Source of the DNA: Megaleporinus macrocephalus
Taxonomy: Eukaryota; Chordata; Actinopteri; Characiformes; Anostomidae
Assembly (NCBI GenBank): GCA_021613375.1
Contig: CM038728.1
Span: 30,603,075 to 30,667,074, forward strand
Direction: 5' to 3'
DNA: 64,000 bases
A program made the position numbers and the translations under genes. Below, one piece after another: positions 44,109 to 54,699 of this stretch (positions are counted from its first letter, which is position 1; every line of letters starts with the position of its first letter). The notes beneath the pieces are model-generated. The model did no database searches. It saw only the letters and a program-made list of their open reading frames with translations, and was not told the DNA's origin.

Positions 44109-45364
44109 TTTCTACATGGTGTTGCTAGTTCTCACTTGTGTTTATTTCTCACCAGAGTTTAGTTCTCAGCACTGGGCGGTTTCCTAGGTTGAAGATTGTG
44201 TAATTGGTGCCCTCGTGTCACTGATCAGTCATGTAGTGTGAAAGCCACAAGAACTAAAAGACTCTCCATTAGACTAGCACAGCCAGTCATGTAGTGTGAC
44301 CAGACAGTGGCCTCGGTATCACTAAAGCTGAAGACGTGCTGAAAATCCATTGCACGTATTATTAAACACCATTAGATTCTATACAGCTTGAATTAAATGA
44401 CACTGTCTTTGTATTGAAACATGCAGTTTCCACCATATACTCAGAAAACCAAGAATAATGAATACAATGACACTGCCCACCCCCAGCACATCGTCCCTCA
44501 CTTCACAATAGCACCTCCGTTTCTCCCCACTGTGCTCTGTTTGTGAGGCGAATCGTAACGTAGCGTGTCTCCTGCTGTCTCCCTAAGCTTCATGTAAGAA
44601 TTCAGCGAGGCTTCATTTGAATTTCAGTGTGCGGGCTGTATGCGCAGAGGAAGACAAGAGCCCAAGGGTCATGCCGGTGATTACATATGCATGGATTCAG
44701 ACGAAATTACCTCTTCGTCTTCGAGGTAGTATTGTCAGCCAGTTTGCCGTCTGTCCTCCGGAGCATTTTGCTTTTCATTCGAGTCTTTCCATCTGAGACT
44801 CGTTGCTCTGAGAGAGTTCTGTCCTGTCTGCGTGTGTGCACACGAGTGTGCTGGGACAGTGTGTGTGTGCTCTCTGCTCCTAATTAGCGGAGAACTCATG
44901 AATGTTTCAGACTTGCGTGTTGAAATGTTCTTCATTTCATTATAACATGACCTTTTGACCTCTCGCCTGTCCTGCGAAGGCTCCTTGGGCGGGAAGCGAG
45001 AGCGGTGGGCGGGTTGCCGTTTACATGGTTTGTGTGTGTGTGTGTGCGTGCGCTCTGTTGAAGAGTGGGTCCGCTGCTGACGGCCCACTCGGGCATGGCT
45101 GATGCCCCTCAGCAGAAGTACGTGTCTGGCTGTGAGGATCAGGAAATTTGGCTCCTGTGCCAGCGGACCCTCGCTGAGAAAATGAGGTTGCAGTGGATGC
45201 GTGTGTGGAAATGGATGTTCAGCTTGGTGTTTGCTTTGAAAGGTTTCTCTCGGAGACCGTATGTAGGTTAGCGCTGGGTCTGCATGATATGGGCAGGATT
45301 ACGGATGCTGCATGGTGGTTGGTTGATGCCTGGTATTGCTTGTATACAGATTTGTTATTGTCGA
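44109..45364 (+). other. Putative intron; candidate conserved block 44510-45060
   Basis: Non-repetitive, GC-richer sequence with homeodomain/POU-like pieces (catttgaatttcagtg, tacatatgcatggattcag) and a catgaccttttgacctc nuclear-receptor-like site near 44946. Not coding by any frame I can support. Confidence 0.35.
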
Positions 45365-45662
45365 CTAGGATATATTGGGATGTTATGTTTGGTGATACTG
45401 TATCGATTCTCAAACACAGTATTGATACACAAATTCCTGGCAGAAAGTGAATCATTGTGAGTTGTGTTTAAACCTCTGACCACTAGATGGCAGAGCTGTA
45501 ATCCATTTTCAGCTCCACTCCAACATTAACAAGCAGCACAAGGGCGCAACGCTAGTGTAAGCATTGGCAAACCTGTTCATACAGTGGTGTGTTTTAATAG
45601 TAGGATTTGAAATCACCATACGTATTGTATCACCAGGTTCTTGCCAATACACAGTCCTACTG
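45365..45662. repeat. Interspersed repeat family C, copy with CTCF-like motif
   Basis: Spans tgttatgtttggtgatactg to gccaatacacagtcctac, with ccactagatggcag at 45480-45493. Slightly shorter than the copy at 10470. Confidence 0.8.
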
Positions 45663-45668
45663 TTGACA

Positions 45669-46236
45669 CATAAACGTATCAGATGTTCAAAATAAGGCTA
45701 CACCTGAATCTGTACTCAGTGAAATATAGCTTTTGGTTGTAGAGAATTATCACTACAGTAAAATAAATAAAACATAAGTTCTAGCACAGTAATCCAGCGT
45801 CTTCTGCCAGACCTGCTCCTCTCTGGTACAGTAAATATATCAAATAATAGCAAAAAACTGAATATTCTTTTAATGCTGTTGTATTTTTAGTTTCTTAAAT
45901 TAAACGCAGTTTATTATGCACGCCTGATATGAAAAATCAAGTTTGGTGGCAGCAGATAGTTTTAAAAATAAACACTAATATGAAAAAATATGCTAGCATA
46001 GTCATATTGCTGTATGTTTTAACTCCAGTGCAGGTTACAGTATGTTTAGAAAGATAAAATTAGTGTAATAAAACATTGTTTTGACCAAAATGTCTTACTT
46101 TTGTCGGATTACATTGATGATGCACTGATCCGATTAACGTTGTTGACAACTTATTAAACGAAAGATTATGATTGGTTGTAAAACTCAGTGGATACTGTGG
46201 TTTGAGAACTGCAGCTTTAGGTCCTGGTGAATGTTG
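45669..46236 (+). repeat. Dispersed direct duplication, copy 1
   Basis: About 570 bp that reappears at 48556-49070 in the same orientation with roughly 85-90% identity by eye (shared atcaaataatagcaaaaaac, ccaaaatgtcttacttttgt). Copy 1 has about 40 bp (near 46030-46072) that copy 2 lacks. Confidence 0.88.
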
Positions 46237-46318
46237 TGGTGTTAGTTAGGCGTGTTGTGGCACTCGAGTGTCTAGCATTCATGGATTCAACATGTCAGAT
46301 GTTTATTTATTTATTTGT

Positions 46319-46928
46319 TTAGGCTGTGTCTCAAATCCTAGTGAGTGTCTAAGTAGGCTGTCTAGGTAGGCAGCTGTGTAAGTATCAGCGTTCTCTCCTC
46401 ATCTCTCCTCATAAAACAGATTACTGAGACGCTCTAGTTAGAGAGAGACTGTGTCACGGCTTGTTCCCGCCCACTGCAGCACGCCACCGGTGGTTTAGCT
46501 GGTTGCCAAGCCAACAGCCAGCTGTCCAAAACAATAGGCTGAGGCTTAAAAATCCAGTAGCATAAATGCTAATGGCTCGAGTATAAAACTGCTAAATGGT
46601 GAAGGACTCGTTACAGAGTTGATAATAAAATACTGTTTTGTGTGATTATATGACCAGAAACACATTAAAACTCCAGAGAGAATCAAAATAACTCACATTT
46701 TAAAACCACCTCACTGCTTGTAGCTTCACCTGTGTTGCATCATGGGATTGTCTTATCGGCTGAGGAATCGTTTGATGCTTCCTTACAAGCTTCAGGCCAA
46801 AGTAAGGCTCCTCAGTAGACAGCATGTTTAAGGTATGTAAGAATTGGGACAGTCTACATGTTGGGAGTGCATACTATGATGTAGAATGCTGTCTATGTAG
46901 ACCCTCACTAGGTTTTGAGACAGCCCCC
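46319..46928. mobile_element. Non-autonomous DNA-transposon-like element
   Basis: The left end aggctgtgtctcaaatccta + gtgag and the right end ctcactaggttttgagacag + ccc are imperfect terminal inverted repeats. Subterminal aggctgtctaggtaggca / tgctgtctatgtagacc also mirror each other. Length about 610 bp with no open frame. Confidence 0.75.
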
Positions 46929-48555
46929 TATTTTCTCTTTTCCATTCATTCCTGCTGATTTGGCAGCTCCCAAGTTCTGGATATCAGACTATAGAGAGGA
47001 AAGCTGCAGATGGAGCTCGACAGGTTTAGATACATGTTTGCTCTGTTTAGTCTTGGAGTGATGCTGTGAATTAGTGAGTTTGAAAGCTTCATTTGAAAAG
47101 ACCCCTGAGCAAAAGAAATGTATATTTTATATTAAAAAAAAAAAGAAACGTAATCTGCCCTCAGTCTTGCCTCAGATTCAGATCTGGTGGTCTTGCCTAC
47201 AACAGTAGTGGTTGGTACTCTTGAGTATATATAAGCAATGGGCTTTTGAAAGTGGGTTCTTGTGAAGTGGTGTTGTGAACTTGTCTTATGCTTCTGAAAG
47301 CATATCCTTACATATGTTTGGAGATACGCTGGTAGGCGTCTTCACAGGCCTCCGTTTGAACGTAAACAGTGTGCGGTGAGCTGCTGCTTTTTTGTTCTAG
47401 CGATTTATTTCGTGTCTTTTTTTGGAGGTTTTTTCAACTGATGTCTATTTGAGAGGGAAGAAAATCAGACCCGCTGATTATAAATCCCAGTATTCTTAGG
47501 CTGAAAACCAAATAACTAACCTTTTCCTGTATTTACTTGGCCAAATGTTTGGGGCTCAATGTTTTGAGCTGCTTCTTTTTTTCCCACATCCACAAAAGAT
47601 CCACAAGACCTGTTATTTCATTGATTAGAAAGGCTTTCAGAAAAAAAGCTATGACAAAAGAGAAAGATTACACTGCAAACCATTTACGTGGTTGTTTGAA
47701 TAAAGACCGAGCGCAATAATGCAGCCCAACGTAAGTGCCATTATCGGGGCTATTGACCAGCTTTGCCTTCACACGTCTTCTCTCCTCTTACGTCTGTCAG
47801 TATATTGGAATATTTCTGATTTATTGATGTACCAGTGTTAAATACCAGTGCTGATATATTGCACTAGACCTGGTTTTGTTTCTGCTCTCAGTTGTTATTA
47901 TATTTTCTGCTTTCTGAGACTGAACTGACATTGACCATCAAAACACATTCAGCCATATTGGCTGTCTGCAGCTGGAGCAACAGATATCCACCAGCTGTGT
48001 TGCAGAGTTTCAAGTGTTGGTTCCCAAAGTGCAGCCATCTTTCTTTTCTCTTGTGTTGGCATTGTTGTTTATGTGGGTAAGAAAGTATTGAATAGTGGAG
48101 TAGTATGTTTTGTGATGCTGAATTGATTCTGAAGAACACAGTTTTGAGTTTTAATCAATAGTCTACAGTCAGAGGTGGTTGTGTTGTGGTGTTTAAACCC
48201 CCGTCCGCTACTGTGCAACAATATAAGCCCTTTATATCTGTGCTTCAGAAAGTCCCACCAACTTTCAAGTCTAGCTAAAATGCTTGTAGTCGTACAGGTG
48301 CTGCTGGTTTGTCCTGTCACCTAAACAAGTTTTCGGGGCCCACCAGACAGTTCTGCATTTTTGCTATGACCTACTGTTTGCATATGGGATCAAGCAAAAA
48401 TGTGGACTGGTCTGGTGGACCCTAAAAAAACTGGGTTGAGGAACATTGACCTTAAATATGTGGTGTTTGTTAGGTTTTTCATTGTGTGGTCAACTTTAAC
48501 ATCAATAACTAAAAGAGTAATGCTTAATTTATGTAAGCTTTCTATGCTACACTGC
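46929..48555 (+). other. Putative intron between the two duplicated blocks, unique
   Basis: No exon, RNA gene or repeat array recognised. Confidence 0.45.
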
Positions 48556-49070
48556 TGTATCAGATGTTCAACATAAGGCTACATCTCAATCTATACTCAG
48601 TGAAATATAGCTTTTGGATGTAAAGAGTTATCACTACAGTGAAATAAATAAAACATAGAAGTTCTAGCACAGTAACCCAACGTTCTTTACCAGATCTGCT
48701 CCTCTCTGGTACAGTAAATATATCAAATAATAGCAAAAAACTGAACATTCTTCTGATGCTATCGTATTTTTATTTTCTTATATTATTAAAAGCAGTTTAT
48801 TATACATGCCAGATATAAAATAATCTAGTTTAGTGGCAGCGGATAGTTTTAAAAATATACGCTAATATGAAAAAATATGGTAGCATTAGTCATTTTACTG
48901 TATATTATAACTCCAGTGCATTGTTTTGACCAAAATGTCTTACTTTTGTTGGATTACATTGATGATGCAATGGTCCGATTGATACTGTCACTTGGTTTTT
49001 TGATTTTGGTTGTGAAACTCTGTGGATACTGTGGTTTGAATACTGTAGCTATAGGTCCTGGCGAATGTTG
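48556..49070 (+). repeat. Dispersed direct duplication, copy 2
   Basis: Partner of 45669-46236, about 2.9 kb away. Ends are not TG..CA and no retroviral internal region lies between the copies, so they are not LTRs. Confidence 0.88.
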
Positions 49071-49082
49071 TATATCTATCTT

Positions 49083-49088
<6 letters not shown>

Positions 49089-49152
<64 letters not shown>
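49089..49152. repeat. (CA)n(TA)n microsatellite
   Basis: About 26 CA units followed by a short TA run. Confidence 0.97.
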
Positions 49153-49815
49153 ATAGCCACTTGCAGTTGTTCTGTACATGTTTATGTACATGCATTAGTG
49201 GTGCGGTGGGGGCGGGAAATAGACCCAGCATAGTAATGCAACGTTGTATCCACACACGCTGATATTTCATTGCGTGAATGTGAAATAAGGCTTTTATGAC
49301 AGTGTTTGTTGGCTTGACAGTCTCATTTTGCCGCAGTAAAAGTGATTTAAAGTGAGACGAACAAACTGAAAACGTCGCCTCTTTACATAAAACAGATGTT
49401 GACAGTTTTCCTTTGAGGACAAAATTTGCCGTTGAAAAAAAAGAGGCAATAAATTGCAGTATATGTTGTCGCAGTGCTCGCAATATTTTTTAAAACCGCA
49501 GTGATGTTGCGTCGTGGGGCCTTTTGTGATTCCCACCCATAAGAGATATCCAGACGGGCATATTGTGACATGCTGTGGCTTAATTTCATTATGATGTTGT
49601 TGATGATGTTGATGATAAATATTGTAATATTGATCACAACTACCGTCACTCTGTTTGGGGGCAAGTGAGTGAAAGTTGGGCCTGTCAGGATTTATACATG
49701 ACTGCAAACATCTTACAGGATTTCAGCTGATTGCAGGTGTTTTGGGCAGTGATTAGATGTAATCATGTGTTTGTCACAGTAAACATTATGTATGGGGTTC
49801 CTTTTCAAGACTCAA
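49153..49815 (+). other. Putative intron, unique
   Basis: Nothing recognisable. Confidence 0.45.
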
Positions 49816-49859
49816 ACACACACACACACACACACACACACGTCTTTTGGCTTTTTAAC

Positions 49860-50158
49860 TTCTACAGGGGGCGCCACAGCGAGTCAGCTTGCATGCTAGA
49901 TTTGGCAAAGCGTTTTACGTGGGATGCCCTTCCTAACACAACCCTCGCCATGTACCCAGGCTTGGGACCACTCACACTTATAGACAATTTAGAGTGTGCG
50001 ATCAGCTTAACATGCATGTGTTTGGACTGTGGGAGGAAACCGGAGTACCCGGAGGAACCCACTCAAACACGGAGAGACCATACACACTCCACACAGAACC
50101 ACCCGGACCGGGAATCCAACCCAGATCATCTTACTGTGAGGAGACAGTGCTGACCACT
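49860..50158 (-). mobile_element. tRNA-derived SINE, minus orientation
   Basis: On the minus strand the head reads tagtgtagtggtcagcactg (A-box region), then a B-box-like gggttggattcc near 50105-50116 (one mismatch to GGTTCGANNCC). Its body contains gtttggactgtgggaggaaa and ggagtacccggaggaaccca on the plus strand, a sequence very widespread in fish genomes. Its 5' (tRNA) end at about 50158 passes straight into the 20-bp array. Confidence 0.75.
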
Positions 50159-51105
50159 ACACTACCATACTAACCACTACACCACCATACTGACCACTAC
50201 ACCACCGTACTAACCACTACACCACCGTACTAACCACTACACCACCGTACTAACCACTACACCACCGTACTAACCACTACACCACCATACTAACCGCTAC
50301 ACCACCTTACTAACCACTACACCACCATACTGACCACTACACCACCATACTAACCACTACACCACCATACTAACCACTACACCACCATACTAACCACTAC
50401 ACCACCGTACTAACCACTACACCACCATACTAACCACTACACCACCATACTAACCACTTCACCGCCGTGCTAACCACTACACCATCATACTAACCACTAC
50501 ACCACCATACTAACCACTACACCACCATACTAACCACTACACCACCATACTAACCACTTCACCGCCGTGCTAACCACTACACCATCATACTAACCACTAC
50601 ACCACCATACTAACCACTTCACCGCCGTGCTAACCACTACACCATCATACTAACCACTACACCACCATACTAACCACTTCACCGCCGTACTAACCACTAC
50701 ACCACCGTACTAACCACTACACCACCGTACTGACCACTACACCACCGTACTGACCACTACACCACCGTACTGACCACTACACCACCGTACTAACCACTAC
50801 ACCACCGTACTAACCACTACACCACCGTACTGACCACTACACCACCGTACTGACCACTACACCACCGTACTGACCACTACACCACCGTACTAACCACTAC
50901 ACCACCGTACTGACCACTACACCACCGTACTAACCACTACACCACCGTACTAACCACTACACCACCGTACTAACCACTACACCACCGTACTAACCACTAC
51001 ACCACCGTACTAACCACTACACCACCGTACTAACCACTACACCACCGTACTAACCACTACACCACCATACTAACCACTACACCACCATACTAACCACTAC
51101 ACCAC
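50150..51105. repeat. 20-bp minisatellite, about 47 copies, fused to the SINE head
   Basis: Same unit as 340-1633 (ccactacaccaccgtactaa). A 60-bp higher-order unit with cacttcaccgccgtgctaac appears four times between 50450 and 50700. The array begins inside the tRNA-like head of the adjacent SINE. Confidence 0.97.
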
Positions 51106-51124
51106 CGCTTTTAACGTCTTTCTG

Positions 51125-51415
51125 GTGCTGTAATAGGGCCGTGCGATAACGTTTTATGATGTCATTGTGATAAATAACATCACAATATGAACGCATAGTG
51201 TATACGGTCAAGACTCGAACACTGACCAACGTTATTAGATGCCTATATTTTCCTGTTTAACTGCAACTGTGCAACACTATGTACAGATATTGGGGAAAGA
51301 CCCACTGATTGAAATGTAGCCTGTCAGTTCCAGCTGATCAGGTATCAGGATAGCAATAAGATGACAATTTATCGCAAATAAATAAATATTTTTGCCCACC
51401 CCTACTCTAGAACAC
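51125..51415. mobile_element. Short DNA-transposon-like repeat
   Basis: Starts tagggccgtgcgataacg and ends atttttgcccacccctac. Ends of the type agggc.gtgcgat../..cacccct recur near 54700, 58198 and 60915, suggesting related terminal sequences. No open frame. Confidence 0.5.
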
Positions 51416-53350
51416 CGTTAGCAGACAGAGGGCTGAAGCTCCGTCAGTTGTGAGCTACCATGCATCGACACCCGTTACCGAGGATGGCCTGTTTTGCTAC
51501 TTCAGACTCGGACCTGAGTCCTGATTAGGCTTGTTCTTTAAGAGCTGCAAACAGTAAACAAATCCTGGTGACAGGCCGAATTGCTGTTCGCACCAGCGAC
51601 GTCTATTTAGGTGGTCCGAAATCCAGATTCACGTCACGTCTGAGCCATTATTATTCAATATAAACAGTATAGAAGTGGCTCCCTTTTCAACACACATGGT
51701 TTTTCCTCTGATGTGAATTCAGCTGCCAGGTTAGAGTGGGTCCTTCTCAGTTCTTCTCGGGTGGCTCCGGTCCAGGACCACACAGTTCCCTGTTCTTTTT
51801 GTGGTTGCCTGTTTCTGCGGTACATGCAAGAGCAATTTCTTTTTCTTTCCCCAGATAAAACTCTCGGCGCAACACCACGCACGCACTCCCTCCCTCGTTT
51901 CCTCCACCCCACCAGACTCATTTTCCTAGTCCCCTGCGTTAGCTCGATCGTAATTCTTCCCAGCCCTAATTCATGCATATCCACTTCTCCTGGGGAGACA
52001 GGTTTCCGATGAGGAGAAAATGAGAAACTGGGGGGCGGCGGTGGGGGGTTAGAGAGGCTGTGGGGCGGTCGCTGGTGGGTGGGGTGGGCAACGGCTGGTG
52101 GCGTGATGCTGGTGTGATGGCAGGGGATTGGAAGTGACGTGGGGGGGCCAGGCTGGAGACAGCAGCTCTCTGGGAGGCGACGGCTGGCCCACACGCACCT
52201 GGCACCCTTCGTTTGCCCTTCTGATCAGCTTCTATTACCGTGAGCCCTGGGCCGGCGCTCCGGTGCCCCTCACTACGATAGAATTAGAAACCCCAGTCTG
52301 ACACAATTACTGCAGGCCCAGGCTGTCCCTGATGAGAGCCGATGGCAGACGGAGGCCGATTAGCCGCACTGGAGTACGGCCTCAGGAAAACAAAGGTGCC
52401 AGGAAGGGTTCTCTGAAGGGATGCCGTTGAAGAACCACCTTTTGGTTCCCTGTGGAACCTTTCAGCGAATGGTTCTTGGAAGAATTGCTTTTGGTTAAAG
52501 ACGTGTGTTGGCGACAGGAACTTTTTGAAGGAGAATTCCACCAAAAATGCTGCAGAATTAAGTGTTTGTGGGCAGAGAACCCTCAGACTTGTTCACATTG
52601 GTGGTAATAGGAACCAGACGTCTGAAGCCTTTGACTCTCTTGATGATAAATGGTTACAAATGGATTGAGATGCTTCAGTTCGATTGTGATTATTCCTGTA
52701 CGTGAAAGAACAGATATTTCTATTGTAATTGGTAGGGTGTACAGTGTCTACAGAGCAGTGCTGACTGTTGACCAGCCGTTCTTGGCGTAGTCTTTACCGA
52801 ACAAACATAATTGCGCGGTGAATCCGTATCTGTATGAAGTTAAGCTGCTCTGGAATCATCTGCGTGGCAGCTTGGCCTCTTGCTGTGTTCCTGAAGCGGA
52901 GATGCGTAGCATGCACAGCCTTGGTAAACGAGTGCGTAGGCTGCTAAACGCTGAATAGCTAGCTTCCTCCCCCTCCAATTTCAGCAGCGCTGGCCGTCGC
53001 TGCTGCACCTTCCTCCACTGCTATGGAAACGAATGATGGTAAACAAATGGCTCTTAGAAAAGTCAAGGATTTTCAGAGCGCTGGTTGTGCTGAAATGCTG
53101 TTATTTAAACGCTCTCTCCGTCCCTCGTTTTCTTTTTCTTTTCTTTTTTTTTTTTTTTTTTGGTCATTCAGATGGAGGTCTCTGCGTTCGTGCACACCTG
53201 AATGCCTCCGCAGGCTTTATTCACTCTTCAATCTGAAGTGAATAACAGCGAGTGCTCAGTGTCCGTAATGCATATATGCCATGTCTTCCACCAATCAAGG
53301 CAGTCTGTTTCTGTAATGGATTCAAGATGACCAGGACAGTTGCTAGGGAT
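51416..53350 (+). other. Putative intron; candidate conserved block 51900-52420
   Basis: The most enhancer-like unique stretch in the window. It has ccctaattcatgcatatcca (POU/octamer-like), aattagaaaccccagtctga, cacaattactgcaggccc, and gccgatggcagacggaggcc + gattagccgcac. A G-rich stretch lies at 52020-52160. No coding frame is supported. Confidence 0.4.
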
Positions 53351-53352
53351 GC

Positions 53353-53430
<78 letters not shown>
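53353..53430. repeat. (TG)n microsatellite inserted in a family C fragment
   Basis: About 38 TG units, followed at 53431-53485 by the right end of family C (gtattgcctggttcttgcca + atacacag). Confidence 0.9.
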
Positions 53431-53431
<1 letters not shown>

Positions 53432-53489
53432 ACTGTATCACGATATATGCATTGTATTGCCTGGTTCTTGCCAATACACAGTCTCTCTC

Positions 53490-53535
<46 letters not shown>

Positions 53536-53671
53536 CATACATATGCACACTGGGTGCTCTGTGTGTGTTTATATACATACATACGTGTGTGTGTATATAT
53601 TTATATGCGTACTGGGTGCACTGTGTGTGTGTGTATGTGTATATATATATTTGTGATTATTCCTGTATGTA

Positions 53672-53697
53672 TAAACCTACCAGAAGGTGCTGGTAGG

Positions 53698-53785
<88 letters not shown>

Positions 53786-53799
53786 TACCAGCACCTTCT
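53672..53799. repeat. 118-bp perfect palindrome with an (AT)n centre
   Basis: agaaggtgctggtaggttt (53682-53700) and its exact reverse complement (53781-53799) flank about 39 AT units. aaacctaccag at 53673-53683 gives an extra small hairpin on the left arm. Confidence 0.95.
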
Positions 53800-54695
53800 T
53801 TGGCTCAGTTTAAAGTATATCTGATTTTCTTAAGTATTTTGTCTCTTACATCTCGTTTGCTTGCACTACATCTGAGCGTCAGACTTTGCTGGAGTTTATA
53901 AACATCACCGTAATTCATGCTGTCAGTAGCAATGACTTTTTTTGGGTTACAGTATTTTTCCTATGAAATCTTGGCGTCACAGATTTAGCCATGAGCATTT
54001 TAACTGCCGCTTGTCATCCCTCAACAACCGACGTGTTAAGCTCTGTCTAATTTATTTATTTGTTTATGGACCTTTTTTACAGCAATCTGTAGAACCCATT
54101 AAATGAACATTGCAGCTATCTTTCACGTCCTGTATGCCAGGAGTGTTCAGAATGGAGTGAAACTAAAATCTAAAACTGCGTGACAGCAGCTGCTAGTTTA
54201 TGGGCAATACATCACGAATTATCTCCCAAATATATATCACTTTAAACTGAAGGGTAATATCGCAATATACTAGTGTAGATAATATCAGCCCCCGTATTCA
54301 CGCATACATCTGTTGTAGTTATTAAGCTTTCATTTCAAGGTCCCTGCGTGATAGATTACCGCACGCTTCCGAAGTTCAAACCCGTGGATGAATGTTTCAG
54401 GTTGAACTGAATGAGTTATGAGTGCGGTGAGGCTGCTGTGCTTCTTGTGGTCTTGCTGTGGGAGCTACCTTACTTTCCTGTCGTCTCTAATCCTGACTGT
54501 CCTGACGGAGAACGCGCATCAACCTAACATATAAAAAAGGAAAGAAGAAACGGGATCGTATCAGCAGCCGTCGCCGGCGTTTGTCTGAACGCTCAAGAAA
54601 GCGGCTGACTTCCTCCCTGTGGAGCAATTTTCTGGACGGATCGCTGCTAACGATTGGCTTTGTTTTGTTTGTTGAGTCTGGAATATGTAGAATTG
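53800..54695 (+). other. Putative intron, unique
   Basis: Nothing recognisable as an exon or RNA gene. Confidence 0.45.
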
Positions 54696-54699
54696 TTCC

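Noticed and set aside
45669..49070. Two direct repeats flanking 2.3 kb as a possible LTR retrotransposon
   Set aside because: Ends are not TG..CA, there is no primer-binding site or polyprotein between them, and the interior holds an unrelated DNA-type element.
49731..50153. 140-codon frame including a RGRHSESACML.. stretch
   Set aside because: The sequence is a tRNA-derived SINE common in fish; the frame is chance.
53023..53241. 72-codon frame starting METNDGKQ as a possible coding exon of the rightward gene
   Set aside because: No similarity to a known family that I recognise. It ends in a poly-Phe run from a T tract, and no supported acceptor/donor pair is present.
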